Shown one piece after another: positions 7,917 through 16,766 of a stretch of DNA of 64,000 bases (positions are counted from its first letter, which is position 1; every line of letters begins with the position of its first letter). The DNA comes from G963668605 sp963668605 (GTDB lineage: Bacteria; Acidobacteriota; Terriglobia; Bryobacterales; Bryobacteraceae), in NCBI GenBank assembly GCA_963668605.1, contig OY764903.1, forward strand, positions 4,402,001 to 4,466,000, read 5' to 3'. The notes below the pieces were generated by a model. The model did no database searches, was not told the DNA's origin, and worked only from the letters and a program-made list of their open reading frames with translations. Both the position numbers and the translations under genes were made by a program.

Positions 7917-10900
7917 TACAGCCCGAACTGGATGCGGCGCGCCGTCGAGAAGGTGTACGTGATCATGCCGAAGTCAGTGCTGTTGATGTTCTGGTCGCCC
8001 AGCATGAACTGCGGGTGGTTCAGCACGTTCGTCGATTCCATGCGGAATTCGAGTGACTGCCGTTCCGTGATCTTCATCGTCTTCTGGAGTCCGAAATCGA
8101 GGTTGAAATCCCAAGGCCCGTCGAACATACGGCGCTGCAGGCTACCCAACTCGCCCGGGCCGGGATTGAAGAAGCGTTGGCCGGCGAATGGCGTTTCGCC
8201 ATCCGCGGCGACAGCGCGCCCGTCCGTGCCCAGCACCGAAGCGGGTACATACATCGGCCCGTCGCCGGTCTGGCGGAATTGGAAAATGACGTCCGTCTGC
8301 GGCTTGGTCAGAACGGTATTCGCCGTATTGTTTTCCGAACGGTAGCCGCTGGCGCGGTTGAGCGTGCCGCGCCCCGAGAGCACTGAAAATGGCGTACCGG
8401 ATTGCCAGATGACGATGCCGCTGGCCGACCAACCGCCCAGCCAGCGGTTGCGCCGGAATAGCGGAATATCGTAAACCGTGGAAGCCTTGATCGCATGCGT
8501 CAGGTCGAAGTCCGCGCGGGCGCGTTCGATCTTCGCGCTGGCCAGATCGAGAAAATGCTCAACCCGCGATTGGCTCGTGCCCGCTGAATCGCTGAGCACT
8601 TTCGAAAACGTGTAATTGGCGTTGATATCGAGATTCGCAGCCATGCGCCGGCGCACTTCCACCTGCAGCGAGTTATAAGTGGAGTTGCTGTAGTTAGTAA
8701 GGTAGTCGGCGCCGAGCGTGTATGGGCTACGGAAGAAGTCGACCGAGCCGTTGTTTCCGTCCATCTGGTATTGCGCCGCGAGTTCGCCGGCCTCGCCGGC
8801 TTCTATCAGGCTGCGGTTCGAGGAGTTAGTGAGCTGGCCGCCCCTGTACAACTTCGGAAACACGAGGAGCGGCTGGCTGCCGGGGATACTGGCGTTGTAG
8901 CTCGGATTGAAAGTGCCCGTGGCGGTTTTCGCGAGAGCGCCATTGCTCTGCGCCCGCTTGAAGTCGTCCAGAAAGCCATTTTCGCGAATGATGACCTGAT
9001 TGTAGTCGAAGGCACGATAACCCTTGGTGGCGTGGTTGCCGACGTAACGCGCCTCAAAGATTGTTCCTTTGAACTCCTGTTGGACACCGATGTTCCATTG
9101 CTGCACGTAGGGCGTGCGCAGGTTCGGGTCGATCAGCCCCAGGGCGTTACCGGGATCGTCAGCATAATTGTCCTCGGCCGTGCGCGGCACTTTGTAGCCC
9201 GGCGTAGTGATCGGGGGCAGACTGGAGCCAACGCGTCCGGTGGTGCCGTAGTCGGCTGCCGTCGCCGTGAGCCCCGCGTTAAAGCCCGCGATAATGATCG
9301 GCGCGAGCAGTCCCTGATCGTTCACGAAGTTGATGCTATAGCCGCCGCGCAGCGCCGTCCGTCCGTTGCCGAAGACGTCCCAGGCCAGCCCGAAATTTGG
9401 CGCGAAATTATTTTTGTCCCGACTGTAGAGCGGCCGGCCGGCGGAAGCGCCGGCGAAATCGAGAGTCGCGTTCGAGAGCAGCGTCTTCTGTGCGTTACCG
9501 TCGCTTACTTTCGGCAGCAGCAGCAGGGAATCGTTCTCGTCGGCGGCGCTGTAAAGCGAATAACGCAGGCCCATCGTCAGCGTGACTCGCGGGCGGATGC
9601 GCCAGGCATCCTGCGCGTAGAAGGCGTAGTCGTTGAACGTATACCGGCGGACGAAGGAAGTGCCCGGCACAAATCCCGATGTGCGATCCGCGATGTTGAA
9701 CGTTTGCGAGTAGCTCGTAACATAGCCGGCGAGCGTTGCGAGCAGATTGTTAGCCGCTGTGACGTCGCTACGCGAGGCGCCTGGCAACTGGCTGTTGACG
9801 AGACCGGTGTTGCCTGAGCCGATTCCCAGCGTGTAGGTCGGCGCAATGCCCGCGTCATCGTACTCCTTCACGCCGATGCGCTGCATCTGGAAACCGAACT
9901 GCACGTTGTGCCGGCCATGCGTCCAGCCTGCGTTGTCAGAGAGGTTATAGGTGTTCGTGCCGCGTCCTTGCGCACGAAACGTATCGACGGGATTGCTGTA
10001 AACCATACCGTCGACTATGTAGGCGCCAAATTTCTGCGAAGTCAGAAAATCGCCCGGCGCGCGATTGAAACCGCCGCGCACTTCGTTGGTCCAGTGCGAA
10101 GCGGGATTCCAGCGCCAGCCGAGCGAAGCGAGCTTGCTGTGATTGGGATTCGTCGTCTTGGGCACAGCGGAATAGTCGCTGCTGTAGTCGCTACGGTCGG
10201 CGTTGTCGCGATTCCAGAGGAAGGTGCCGCTCAGAATGTGGCGCGGCGAGAGATTGTATTCGAGCTTGGCGACGTAGTTGTCGCGGATCCGGTTCGAGCG
10301 CTGATTGAAGCGGTATCCGGCGGTGTTGCGCGCGAAGTCCGGTTTGCTGTCACCCAGGTCATAGTTGTTGATCGCTTCCGGTCCGGGCACCTGTGCGAGA
10401 ATGCCCTGCATGACCGGATCGGCCTGCACTTTGGCTGCAGTCAGGACGTTGACTTTTTGCACGACGCCGCTCGTGTTGCGATAGGTGAAGAGGCCTTGCC
10501 GGGCGTCGCTCGTCAGGATCGTGCGGTTGTGCGGATCCTGCTGGTGCTGCCGGTAGGCTTCATAGTTCGTATAAAAGAGCAGCTTGTCTTTCTTGATTGG
10601 TCCGCCCAGCGAGCCGCCAATCTGGTTCTGGTTCAGAAAAGGGCGTTCCACACCATCGCGATTATTGAACCAGTCGTTGGCGGAGACGGCATTGTTGCGG
10701 TTGTACCAGTAGCCGGTGCCGTGGAAAGTGTTCGTGCCGGAGGGCGTTACAAAGACGACCTGCGAGGAGCCGCCGCCCAGGCTGGAATTCGCGTTCGACG
10801 TGGCCACCGTGAACTCGGCGACTTGATCGATCAGCGGCATGTTGGGCGTGTAATCGAGCGCGTTGTCGCGAATGAAATTATCCTGAATGTTGATGCCGTC

Positions 10901-11434
10901 CATCGTCATGTTGCTATAGGAAGTGCGTTGCCCGTTGATGACGGTGTCGGAGCGGCCGTTGCTGCTCACGCCTGCCTGCGTGCGAATCAGGTCGAGCGGG
11001 TTGCGATCGAGTATGGGCAGGCGGCGCACCTGCTGATTGGTGACGGTGGTAGAGATCTCGGAGTTCGACGTCTGCAGCGACTGGATGTCGGCCGAAACTT
11101 CGAGCGTCTGGGTGATCGACGCCAGATCCAGTTTGATCGCTTGCAGCGAGATCTCCCGCGCGGGGTCCACCTTCACGGCACGCATGTGGTAACTGGAGAA
11201 GCCCTTGGCCTCGACGGCAAGATCATATAGGCCCGGCGCGACCCCGGCAAAGTTGAACAGCCCTTCGGCCGTCGTCTGGGCAACCAGGATCGATTTCGCG
11301 CCGCCCGGCAGCGAGAGACGTACTTCGGCTCCGGGCACTACGGCTCCTGAAGCATCAGTGACCGAACCGGCGATGCGGCCGGAAACCTGCGCGAACAGGC
11401 TAAAACTGCACAGGAAAAGCAAGAATGTACGCAT
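7904..11434 (-). CDS. TonB-dependent receptor with carboxypeptidase-regulatory-like N-terminal domain
   Basis: A 1,176-residue outer-membrane receptor of the type greatly expanded in Acidobacteriota. After a signal peptide (MRTFLLFLCSFSLFAQ) comes a beta-sandwich domain (GRIAGSVTDASGAVVPGAEV, residues ~20-100). A plug domain (VRRLPILDRNPLDLIRTQAG, NGQRTSYSNMTMDGINIQDN) and a long beta-barrel follow, ending in the aromatic LYYRF typical of outer-membrane proteins. Such proteins import or bind large substrates, often oligosaccharides; no substrate can be assigned. The gene stands alone, with tRNA-Lys divergent upstream. Confidence 0.92.
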   Translation of the reverse strand: MRTFLLFLCSFSLFAQVSGRIAGSVTDASGAVVPGAEVRLSLPGGAKSILVAQTTAEGLFNFAGVAPGLYDLAVEAKGFSSYHMRAVKVDPAREISLQAIKLDLASITQTLEVSADIQSLQTSNSEISTTVTNQQVRRLPILDRNPLDLIRTQAGVSSNGRSDTVINGQRTSYSNMTMDGINIQDNFIRDNALDYTPNMPLIDQVAEFTVATSNANSSLGGGSSQVVFVTPSGTNTFHGTGYWYNRNNAVSANDWFNNRDGVERPFLNQNQIGGSLGGPIKKDKLLFYTNYEAYRQHQQDPHNRTILTSDARQGLFTYRNTSGVVQKVNVLTAAKVQADPVMQGILAQVPGPEAINNYDLGDSKPDFARNTAGYRFNQRSNRIRDNYVAKLEYNLSPRHILSGTFLWNRDNADRSDYSSDYSAVPKTTNPNHSKLASLGWRWNPASHWTNEVRGGFNRAPGDFLTSQKFGAYIVDGMVYSNPVDTFRAQGRGTNTYNLSDNAGWTHGRHNVQFGFQMQRIGVKEYDDAGIAPTYTLGIGSGNTGLVNSQLPGASRSDVTAANNLLATLAGYVTSYSQTFNIADRTSGFVPGTSFVRRYTFNDYAFYAQDAWRIRPRVTLTMGLRYSLYSAADENDSLLLLPKVSDGNAQKTLLSNATLDFAGASAGRPLYSRDKNNFAPNFGLAWDVFGNGRTALRGGYSINFVNDQGLLAPIIIAGFNAGLTATAADYGTTGRVGSSLPPITTPGYKVPRTAEDNYADDPGNALGLIDPNLRTPYVQQWNIGVQQEFKGTIFEARYVGNHATKGYRAFDYNQVIIRENGFLDDFKRAQSNGALAKTATGTFNPSYNASIPGSQPLLVFPKLYRGGQLTNSSNRSLIEAGEAGELAAQYQMDGNNGSVDFFRSPYTLGADYLTNYSNSTYNSLQVEVRRRMAANLDINANYTFSKVLSDSAGTSQSRVEHFLDLASAKIERARADFDLTHAIKASTVYDIPLFRRNRWLGGWSASGIVIWQSGTPFSVLSGRGTLNRASGYRSENNTANTVLTKPQTDVIFQFRQTGDGPMYVPASVLGTDGRAVAADGETPFAGQRFFNPGPGELGSLQRRMFDGPWDFNLDFGLQKTMKITERQSLEFRMESTNVLNHPQFMLGDQNINSTDFGMITYTFSTARRIQFGLYYRF

Positions 11435-11503
11435 GGGTATAACCTATCTTAGGTCAAACACTGCGGACTGAGGAATTACCCGAGAAATTTTCGCGCCGCG
11501 AAC

Positions 11504-11531
11504 TTGAGACTGCGGCCGGAAGTGCTACAAT
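11504..11531 (+). promoter_or_regulatory. Promoter of tRNA-Lys
   Basis: TTGAGA (-35, 11504-11509), a 16-base spacer and TACAAT (-10, 11526-11531) lie 64 bases upstream of the mature tRNA 5' end. The gap would be a short 5' leader removed by RNase P. Confidence 0.6.
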
Positions 11532-11594
11532 GGCAAAGGCGGGTTGGTTTCCGCCACCGTCCGGCGCTAGCGTGCCCGATGGTTCCCCAAGTCA

Positions 11595-11670
<76 letters not shown>

Positions 11671-11761
11671 TCAAAACAAAGCACTTCTCAATCACTGAAG
11701 AGTACATTACACGTCCAGAGACCTCCCACACGAGCGGATGGCTCTACGAGCGGCGCCAGGT

Positions 11762-12412
11762 TCATGAAAACGAGATGATCTTTTTGCGGACTGCGTACAG
11801 GACAAGATCTACCGAACTGTGGAGGTCGAGCTTCTGCATGATGTGTGTCCGATGGGTCTCAATGGTATAGGGGCTCAAGTTCAAGATAGCGGCGATATCC
11901 TTGGCAGACTTACCCTCCGCCAGAAGTTGGAAGACTTCCTTTTCCCGATCGGTCAGCAGATCATAGGAATCCTTTAGACCGCGCTGCTTCATTTGCTGGA
12001 CGAAGTCTTCCAGGAGCGCCTTGGCGACAGTGGGACTGAAGAACGACTTTCCTTGGGCGACCGCCTCTACAGCACGCAGCAAATCGATATCGGCGCTTTC
12101 TTTGAGAAGGTAGCCCTTCGCTCCAGCGGTCAGCGCGCGCACGAGATACTCTTCGTCGGAGTGGACACTTAAGATGATCACGCCGATCTTCGGATTACGC
12201 TTTGCAATCTGCGCTGTCGCCGCGATTCCGTTCAGGTTCGGCATACCGATATCCATCATCACGACATCCGGGACGAGTTCCTCGGCCAGTTTCACTGCCT
12301 CACGGCCATCGGCTGCCTCGCCTACCACTTCAATCCCCTCGTGCTGTTCGAGTTGCAGGCGAAGGCCCTTTCGCATCACGCCGTGATCATCCGCGATCAG
12401 AACACGAATCAT
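11762..12412 (-). CDS. NarL/FixJ-type response regulator
   Basis: A 216-residue two-component regulator. The receiver domain has the acidic pair in LIADDH, the phosphorylated Asp54 in VVMMDIGMP and the conserved Lys in GYLLKES. A LuxR-type helix-turn-helix (LTDREKEVFQLLAEGKSAKDIAAIL, then YTIETHRTHIMQKLDL) occupies the C-terminus. Its start overlaps the stop of the upstream kinase gene by four bases (ATGA), so the two are translationally coupled partners. Targets are unknown; the nearest other genes are the compatible-solute cluster. Confidence 0.95.
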   Translation of the reverse strand: MIRVLIADDHGVMRKGLRLQLEQHEGIEVVGEAADGREAVKLAEELVPDVVMMDIGMPNLNGIAATAQIAKRNPKIGVIILSVHSDEEYLVRALTAGAKGYLLKESADIDLLRAVEAVAQGKSFFSPTVAKALLEDFVQQMKQRGLKDSYDLLTDREKEVFQLLAEGKSAKDIAAILNLSPYTIETHRTHIMQKLDLHSSVDLVLYAVRKKIISFS

Positions 12413-13755
12413 CCTGTAGCCACTCCTCCGCCAACGGCGACTTCAACTTCCACGATTGTCCCTTTTCCTGGCTGCGAAATGATGGTGACTTTCCCATCCA
12501 ACTCGCGCACGCGCTCTTGGATGCCAATCAGCCCGAGGCCGCGAGTAGTTCCGCTTTCCGGGTCGAAGCCGACGCCATCATCCTGAATGGATAGGCTGAC
12601 CCAATCGGGCGCGCCATACGCCGAGATCCGAATATTCTTCGCGTTGGCGTGCCTCGCGCAATTTGTAAGCGTCTCCTGGACAACCCGATAAATGCAGGTC
12701 CGGTGCGCTTCCGGCAGTCCCTCAAGGTCGCCATCGATTTGGACGACCACGGGCACGCCGCTTCGGCGCGAAAACTCACGTCCCTGCCATCGCAGCGCCG
12801 ACCCCAATCCGAGTTCATCCAGCATCGTTGGCCGCAATCCCATCGCCAGTTCGCGGACTCCCCGCAGAGTCTCGGCATTCAGCTTGCGAGCTTCGCTCAA
12901 GCGTTCGCGAATCTTGTCCGGCGTCGACATAATCTGCGATTCCAGATTCCCGAGTTCCATGGTCATGGCGGAGAGCATCTGACCTACCGCGTCGTGCAAC
13001 TCCCGCGACAGCGCTTTGCGTTCTTCCTCCTGAGTCCGCACCAATCTGCGCGAAAGCCGGCGCAATTCCGCTTCCGCCTGTTCAGCCCGTCTGCGCTCTC
13101 GCTCGCGGTGGCGTTCGAGCGAGACTACACGGACGATACTGAGCACGGCGACAAGTAGCCCAATCGCCAGAGTAAAGAAGACCGTCCTGCGCAGGAAACT
13201 TTCGAACAGCCTCTGGCTCTCCTGAATCTTCTGCTGCTGTTTCCGAAGATTCGCGACATTGAGCTCGCTGATTTCGCGCGCGAGTGCCACGACCGCCTTT
13301 TGGCGAGGCAGCACCTCCCTTCGCAGGAATGTACGGCTGAGCACAAGCTTCTCCTGCGGAGACCAACTCAAGATGGGATCCATCGACGTCCAGTATTCCT
13401 GAAGCTCCGTCTGTAGCTCGTGCAGCCTCTCCACCTCCTGCTCTCCGAGCGGCGGCGCGAGCAGTTCAAGTCTCTTGCGAATCGAAGCTTGCCCCTCCAG
13501 GAGTTGCTCCCGGTAAGCCGGCGCCGTAATGTGAGTCGGATCGAGGAGGTAGTCTCGAATCAGGATGCCACTCCGATAAAGATCGGCCGGGATCTCCCGC
13601 AAGACTGCGTCGGTTTCCAGATAGGCCCTGTGAGCGTTTACCGTCTGGTCGTGTAGGGTCTGTGCCCTTCTCATGGAGTCGAAGCCGAGAAACCCAATCA
13701 ACAGGATCAACGTACCGAAACCCAGCGAGAGAATGAACCAGCTTCGGGACCTCAT
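12409..13755 (-). CDS. Membrane sensor histidine kinase, HisKA_3 (NarX/DesK) type
   Basis: A 448-residue kinase partner of the downstream response regulator. A transmembrane helix lies at residues ~8-27 and a second at ~190-210, framing a periplasmic all-helical sensor domain of ~160 residues similar to CHASE3-type four-helix bundles. A coiled linker follows, then the phospho-acceptor His in LSRELHDAVGQML. The HATPase domain has N box VVQETLTNCARHA and G boxes DDGVGFD and GLGLIGIQERV. The signal sensed is unknown. The gene is divergent from the sugar-phosphate phosphatase, 98 bases away. Confidence 0.92.
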   Translation of the reverse strand: MRSRSWFILSLGFGTLILLIGFLGFDSMRRAQTLHDQTVNAHRAYLETDAVLREIPADLYRSGILIRDYLLDPTHITAPAYREQLLEGQASIRKRLELLAPPLGEQEVERLHELQTELQEYWTSMDPILSWSPQEKLVLSRTFLRREVLPRQKAVVALAREISELNVANLRKQQQKIQESQRLFESFLRRTVFFTLAIGLLVAVLSIVRVVSLERHRERERRRAEQAEAELRRLSRRLVRTQEEERKALSRELHDAVGQMLSAMTMELGNLESQIMSTPDKIRERLSEARKLNAETLRGVRELAMGLRPTMLDELGLGSALRWQGREFSRRSGVPVVVQIDGDLEGLPEAHRTCIYRVVQETLTNCARHANAKNIRISAYGAPDWVSLSIQDDGVGFDPESGTTRGLGLIGIQERVRELDGKVTIISQPGKGTIVEVEVAVGGGVATG

Positions 13756-13853
13756 ACGCGGCCTTCCTCCCTACAGCCATTCTTGCTTGAAAATGGCGTT
13801 CTGGAACGATCGATCTGGTTACGCTGATCGATGTACTCTGGAAACAACGCCAG

Positions 13854-14651
13854 ATGTACCTCATCTTCACGGATCTTGACGGGACCTTGCTTGAGCATGA
13901 CACGTACTCGTGGGATGCGGCCCGGCCTGCAATTGAACGCTTGCGGCAACAACGCATTCCCTGGGTGTTGGTCACCAGCAAGACGCGGGCGGAAGTCGAG
14001 TTCTGGCGCCGGACTCTTGGCAACGAGCACCCCTTCATAGTCGAGAACGGAGGCGCGGCATTCTTCCCGGCGGGATACCTGCCCCGACATGTTGAAGGAA
14101 GCCGCCCACGGGATGCCTATGAGGTCCTCGAGTGGGGCACACCATACGAGGAACTTGTTGCGAGCCTCCAAAGGGCCTCGCAATCCAGCCAATGCCGTGT
14201 TCGCGGTTTTCATGAAATGAAGGCGGAGGAGGTGTCGAGGCTGTGCCAACTACCTCCGGAGCAGGCTGTCCTGGCAACCCAAAGGGAGTACGACGAACCA
14301 TTTCTCGTCCTCGATCCGGATCGTTCCGGCGCACTGGCAGCAGCGATTGAGGAACAGGGCCGGCAGTGGACTCGAGGAGGCAGATTCTGGCACATTCTGG
14401 GCGCCCATGACAAAGCGCTCGCGGTCACGTCGCTCGTTGCGCTTTTCGAGGAGGCATACGGGCCGGTAAACACGATCGGCCTGGGCAATGGCCTGAATGA
14501 TGTTGCATTTCTGAACGTCGTGGCGGCTCCGGTCTTGATACGCTCCCCTCATTCACCAGAAGTGAAGTCCAGAGTGCCTCGTGGTCTGGTGACGGATCGA
14601 CCCGGACCGGCAGGCTGGAACGATGCGCTGCTGAGCATCATCCCCGCCTGA
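13854..14651 (+). CDS. HAD-IIB phosphatase, mannosyl-3-phosphoglycerate phosphatase-like
   Basis: A 265-residue cytoplasmic phosphatase expected to remove phosphate from glucosyl-, mannosyl- or mannosylglucosyl-3-phosphoglycerate as the last step of compatible-solute synthesis. HAD motif I is FTDLDGTLLEHDT (Asp7, Asp9), motif II is VLVTSKTRAE and the C-terminal acidic motif is GLGNGLNDVAFL. VTSKTRAEVEFWRRTLG and FIVENGGAAFF are characteristic of the MPGP branch. It converges on the MscS-like/glycosyltransferase operon, which supplies plausible synthases. The exact sugar substrate is not certain. Confidence 0.82.
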   Translation: MYLIFTDLDGTLLEHDTYSWDAARPAIERLRQQRIPWVLVTSKTRAEVEFWRRTLGNEHPFIVENGGAAFFPAGYLPRHVEGSRPRDAYEVLEWGTPYEELVASLQRASQSSQCRVRGFHEMKAEEVSRLCQLPPEQAVLATQREYDEPFLVLDPDRSGALAAAIEEQGRQWTRGGRFWHILGAHDKALAVTSLVALFEEAYGPVNTIGLGNGLNDVAFLNVVAAPVLIRSPHSPEVKSRVPRGLVTDRPGPAGWNDALLSIIPA

Positions 14652-14691
14652 GGCCCGGCCTGCAATTCCGGCGGCTCATGGACGCTTCCGT

Positions 14692-15393
14692 TCACAAATG
14701 GCTCCACAGCGACCGTTCTTCAGATTCTCCGGCCTGCTCCCTCTTCACTTCCAAGAAGCGCTGCACGCCTCCTCGTCCAAGGCCGATCGCGAGGCTGGCG
14801 GCCAAAACCGCGCCTCCCACGAGGATGATGAACGCGGCGAGGAACACACTTCGTGCAAAATTGAGCTCGTCGGCAGCGACAACAACGGCAACGAACATGA
14901 TCAGGATCCGGACGACCGCGGCCAACCGGCGCGGGGACGGGAATCCTTCATTCACCGCCCAGACCAGCATGCTGCGGCCGAGATACTGCCCAAGCCAGAC
15001 GCCAGCGAGCAGGATCAGCCCAGCTACGACCAGCTTCGGCAAGAGGAAAACGAAGCTCTGGATGATCTGAGTAGTGAGATCGGTTCCGAATACGTTCACT
15101 CCGATCAGTACGCCGCTCAGCAGGATGCACCAATAGACGGTCTCTGCCACCAGGCGTGTGGCACGCAGCCGGCCAGAACTGTCCACCATAAAAGCAATCC
15201 CGCTCTGGCGCAGAAATTTATCGATGGTCAGTCCCTTAAAGATCCTGTAAATCACCCAGCGCGCAAACGCGGCCGTCAGGTACGCTGCCAGAATCAGCGT
15301 AAGGGCGGCAAGCAACGAAGGCAGATACGTTGTTATGTGGTAGTGGAGCCGCTCCAACGCGCCCTCCAAGACCTTTCTCAATGTCTCGATCAT
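14692..15393 (-). CDS. Mechanosensitive-channel-like membrane protein (conserved TM helix repeats)
   Basis: A 233-residue inner-membrane protein with about five hydrophobic helices. It contains two copies of the short conserved TM motif seen in the N-terminal part of some MscS-related proteins (PSLLAALTLILAAYLTAAFARWV and PKLVVAGLILLAGVWLGQYL). The C-terminus keeps the Gly-rich AASLAIGLGRGGV helix that resembles the MscS pore helix, but the large cytoplasmic beta domain is absent. It starts four bases after the glycosyltransferase stop, so it belongs to the solute operon. A role in osmotic release or sensing is inferred from fold and context. Confidence 0.78.
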   Translation of the reverse strand: MIETLRKVLEGALERLHYHITTYLPSLLAALTLILAAYLTAAFARWVIYRIFKGLTIDKFLRQSGIAFMVDSSGRLRATRLVAETVYWCILLSGVLIGVNVFGTDLTTQIIQSFVFLLPKLVVAGLILLAGVWLGQYLGRSMLVWAVNEGFPSPRRLAAVVRILIMFVAVVVAADELNFARSVFLAAFIILVGGAVLAASLAIGLGRGGVQRFLEVKREQAGESEERSLWSHL

Positions 15394-15397
15394 TTCC

Positions 15398-16750
15398 TTA
15401 TACCTCCAGGTTCGCTTCGTGCGGCTCCCGCGGTTCAGTCTTTTCCAGCGTTGGTTGCGAGATTCCGGCTCGAGGCGAATCTTCGTTCCATTGCGCGATC
15501 AGGTGAGGCTTGAGGTTCTCAAAGGTCACGCAGAGCCGCTCGATCCGCTCCTCGACTTCGGCCGCGACCAAAGTCTCCGTCTCGCGTACGAAGGACGCCA
15601 CCCGGCCCAGGTACAGAGGTGTCAGAGAACGCAGGAGCAGTCCCCTCGACATGGGGTGTCTCTTGTACGCGCAGGCGAAATCCAGGACCACGCGTGCCCA
15701 CAATTCATCGTCCAGGTGGAACGTTCCGGCACCTTCCGATAGGCCCCCGCCCAGCCTTCGCACGGCCGCGAGCGTATCTCTTTCCAAAACGCCTGCCCAG
15801 ATCTCGCCCAGTTCCTGAGAGCCTAGCCGAAAGGCGTCGACCATTCGCTTGACGTTCACATTGACCGGGTCGAGCCCAACATCGAATCGAAACCCAAACA
15901 ACTCGGCCGGCGTACTGCCTGTCCGGCTCTGCCAAACGGGCCTATACTCCTGCATGAGCATGAAAACGCTGCCAACAACTTGCTGCAACATCGCGGTCAG
16001 GTCTGAGCCGGGATCCTTGGCGTCGTGCAGTTTGGCTCCCAGGAAGCTTTGGCAGACTCGATATCCTTCGGCGATCGCAACGGTTGTCATCCAAATATCG
16101 ATTCCGTAGCGGGCGACGTCAGTTTCCCAGTCGTCGCGTTCGAGGTATCGCGAGATCAGGCGCGCCGACACGCCGAATTCGCCGCCGATCGGCTGTCGTA
16201 CCCCAACTCCGTACAGCATTCTCGTCAGCGGATAGACGATGCTGTTCGTGATCGTTCCGTCGTACTTGTGACGCTGGTAGTACGGAGCGACGAAGTCGTG
16301 ACCGGCAAACAGAATCGGACGGAGCAGCAGGTCAATCCATTCCGGCGTGATCGAGCGGAGATCGGAATCGACAACGGCACATGCCTTCGCGTCGAGTCTT
16401 TTCGCCATTTGGAAGATCAGACGAAAAGCGCTTCCTTTGCCCGGCACCCCGTGGTACGGAAACGACAATCTATGCGCGGCCAGGAGCGGCGTGGAGAATA
16501 GCAGCAGGTGACTATCCTCCACTCGCGACGACAGGACGGCGTCTTGCGTGTTGTCCGTTGATCCGCCGTCTGAATTGATGACGACGCCGGTGAGCTGGGG
16601 ATAGTACTTTGCCAACCCTGCGTACGCGGCCCGCACGACATGACCGATGGTCCGGCCATTGTTGTAACTGGGAATTCCAATCACGATGTCGGCCCGGCGA
16701 ATGACTTCGGCGGCTCGACGGGCGTCGTCCGGCAACGGAGGCTCTGCCAT
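15398..16750 (-). CDS. GT-A glycosyltransferase, candidate second synthase of glucosylglycerate-type solute
   Basis: A cytoplasmic nucleotide-sugar glycosyltransferase of about 450 residues. The nucleotide-binding start (DIVIGIPSYNNGRTIG), NSDGGSTDNT, a DxD-type metal site (VVDSDLRS, about residue 125) and PIGGEFGVS are present. The start is set at the ATG at 16750, preceded by GGAAGGA, 16 bases after the gpgS stop; an upstream in-frame extension to 16813 would overlap gpgS. Together with a GpgS-like enzyme and an MPGP-like phosphatase, the layout recalls the GpgS-MggA-MggB route to mannosylglucosylglycerate in Petrotoga. This gene would take the MggA position, by inference. Confidence 0.78.
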   Translation of the reverse strand: MAEPPLPDDARRAAEVIRRADIVIGIPSYNNGRTIGHVVRAAYAGLAKYYPQLTGVVINSDGGSTDNTQDAVLSSRVEDSHLLLFSTPLLAAHRLSFPYHGVPGKGSAFRLIFQMAKRLDAKACAVVDSDLRSITPEWIDLLLRPILFAGHDFVAPYYQRHKYDGTITNSIVYPLTRMLYGVGVRQPIGGEFGVSARLISRYLERDDWETDVARYGIDIWMTTVAIAEGYRVCQSFLGAKLHDAKDPGSDLTAMLQQVVGSVFMLMQEYRPVWQSRTGSTPAELFGFRFDVGLDPVNVNVKRMVDAFRLGSQELGEIWAGVLERDTLAAVRRLGGGLSEGAGTFHLDDELWARVVLDFACAYKRHPMSRGLLLRSLTPLYLGRVASFVRETETLVAAEVEERIERLCVTFENLKPHLIAQWNEDSPRAGISQPTLEKTEPREPHEANLEV

Positions 16751-16766
16751 GAAATATCCTTCCCCT

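Noticed and set aside
9908..11230. A 440-codon plus-strand frame opposite the TonB-dependent receptor
   Set aside because: Composition is that of an antisense shadow, with no ribosome site and no recognisable domain; the minus-strand receptor explains the region.
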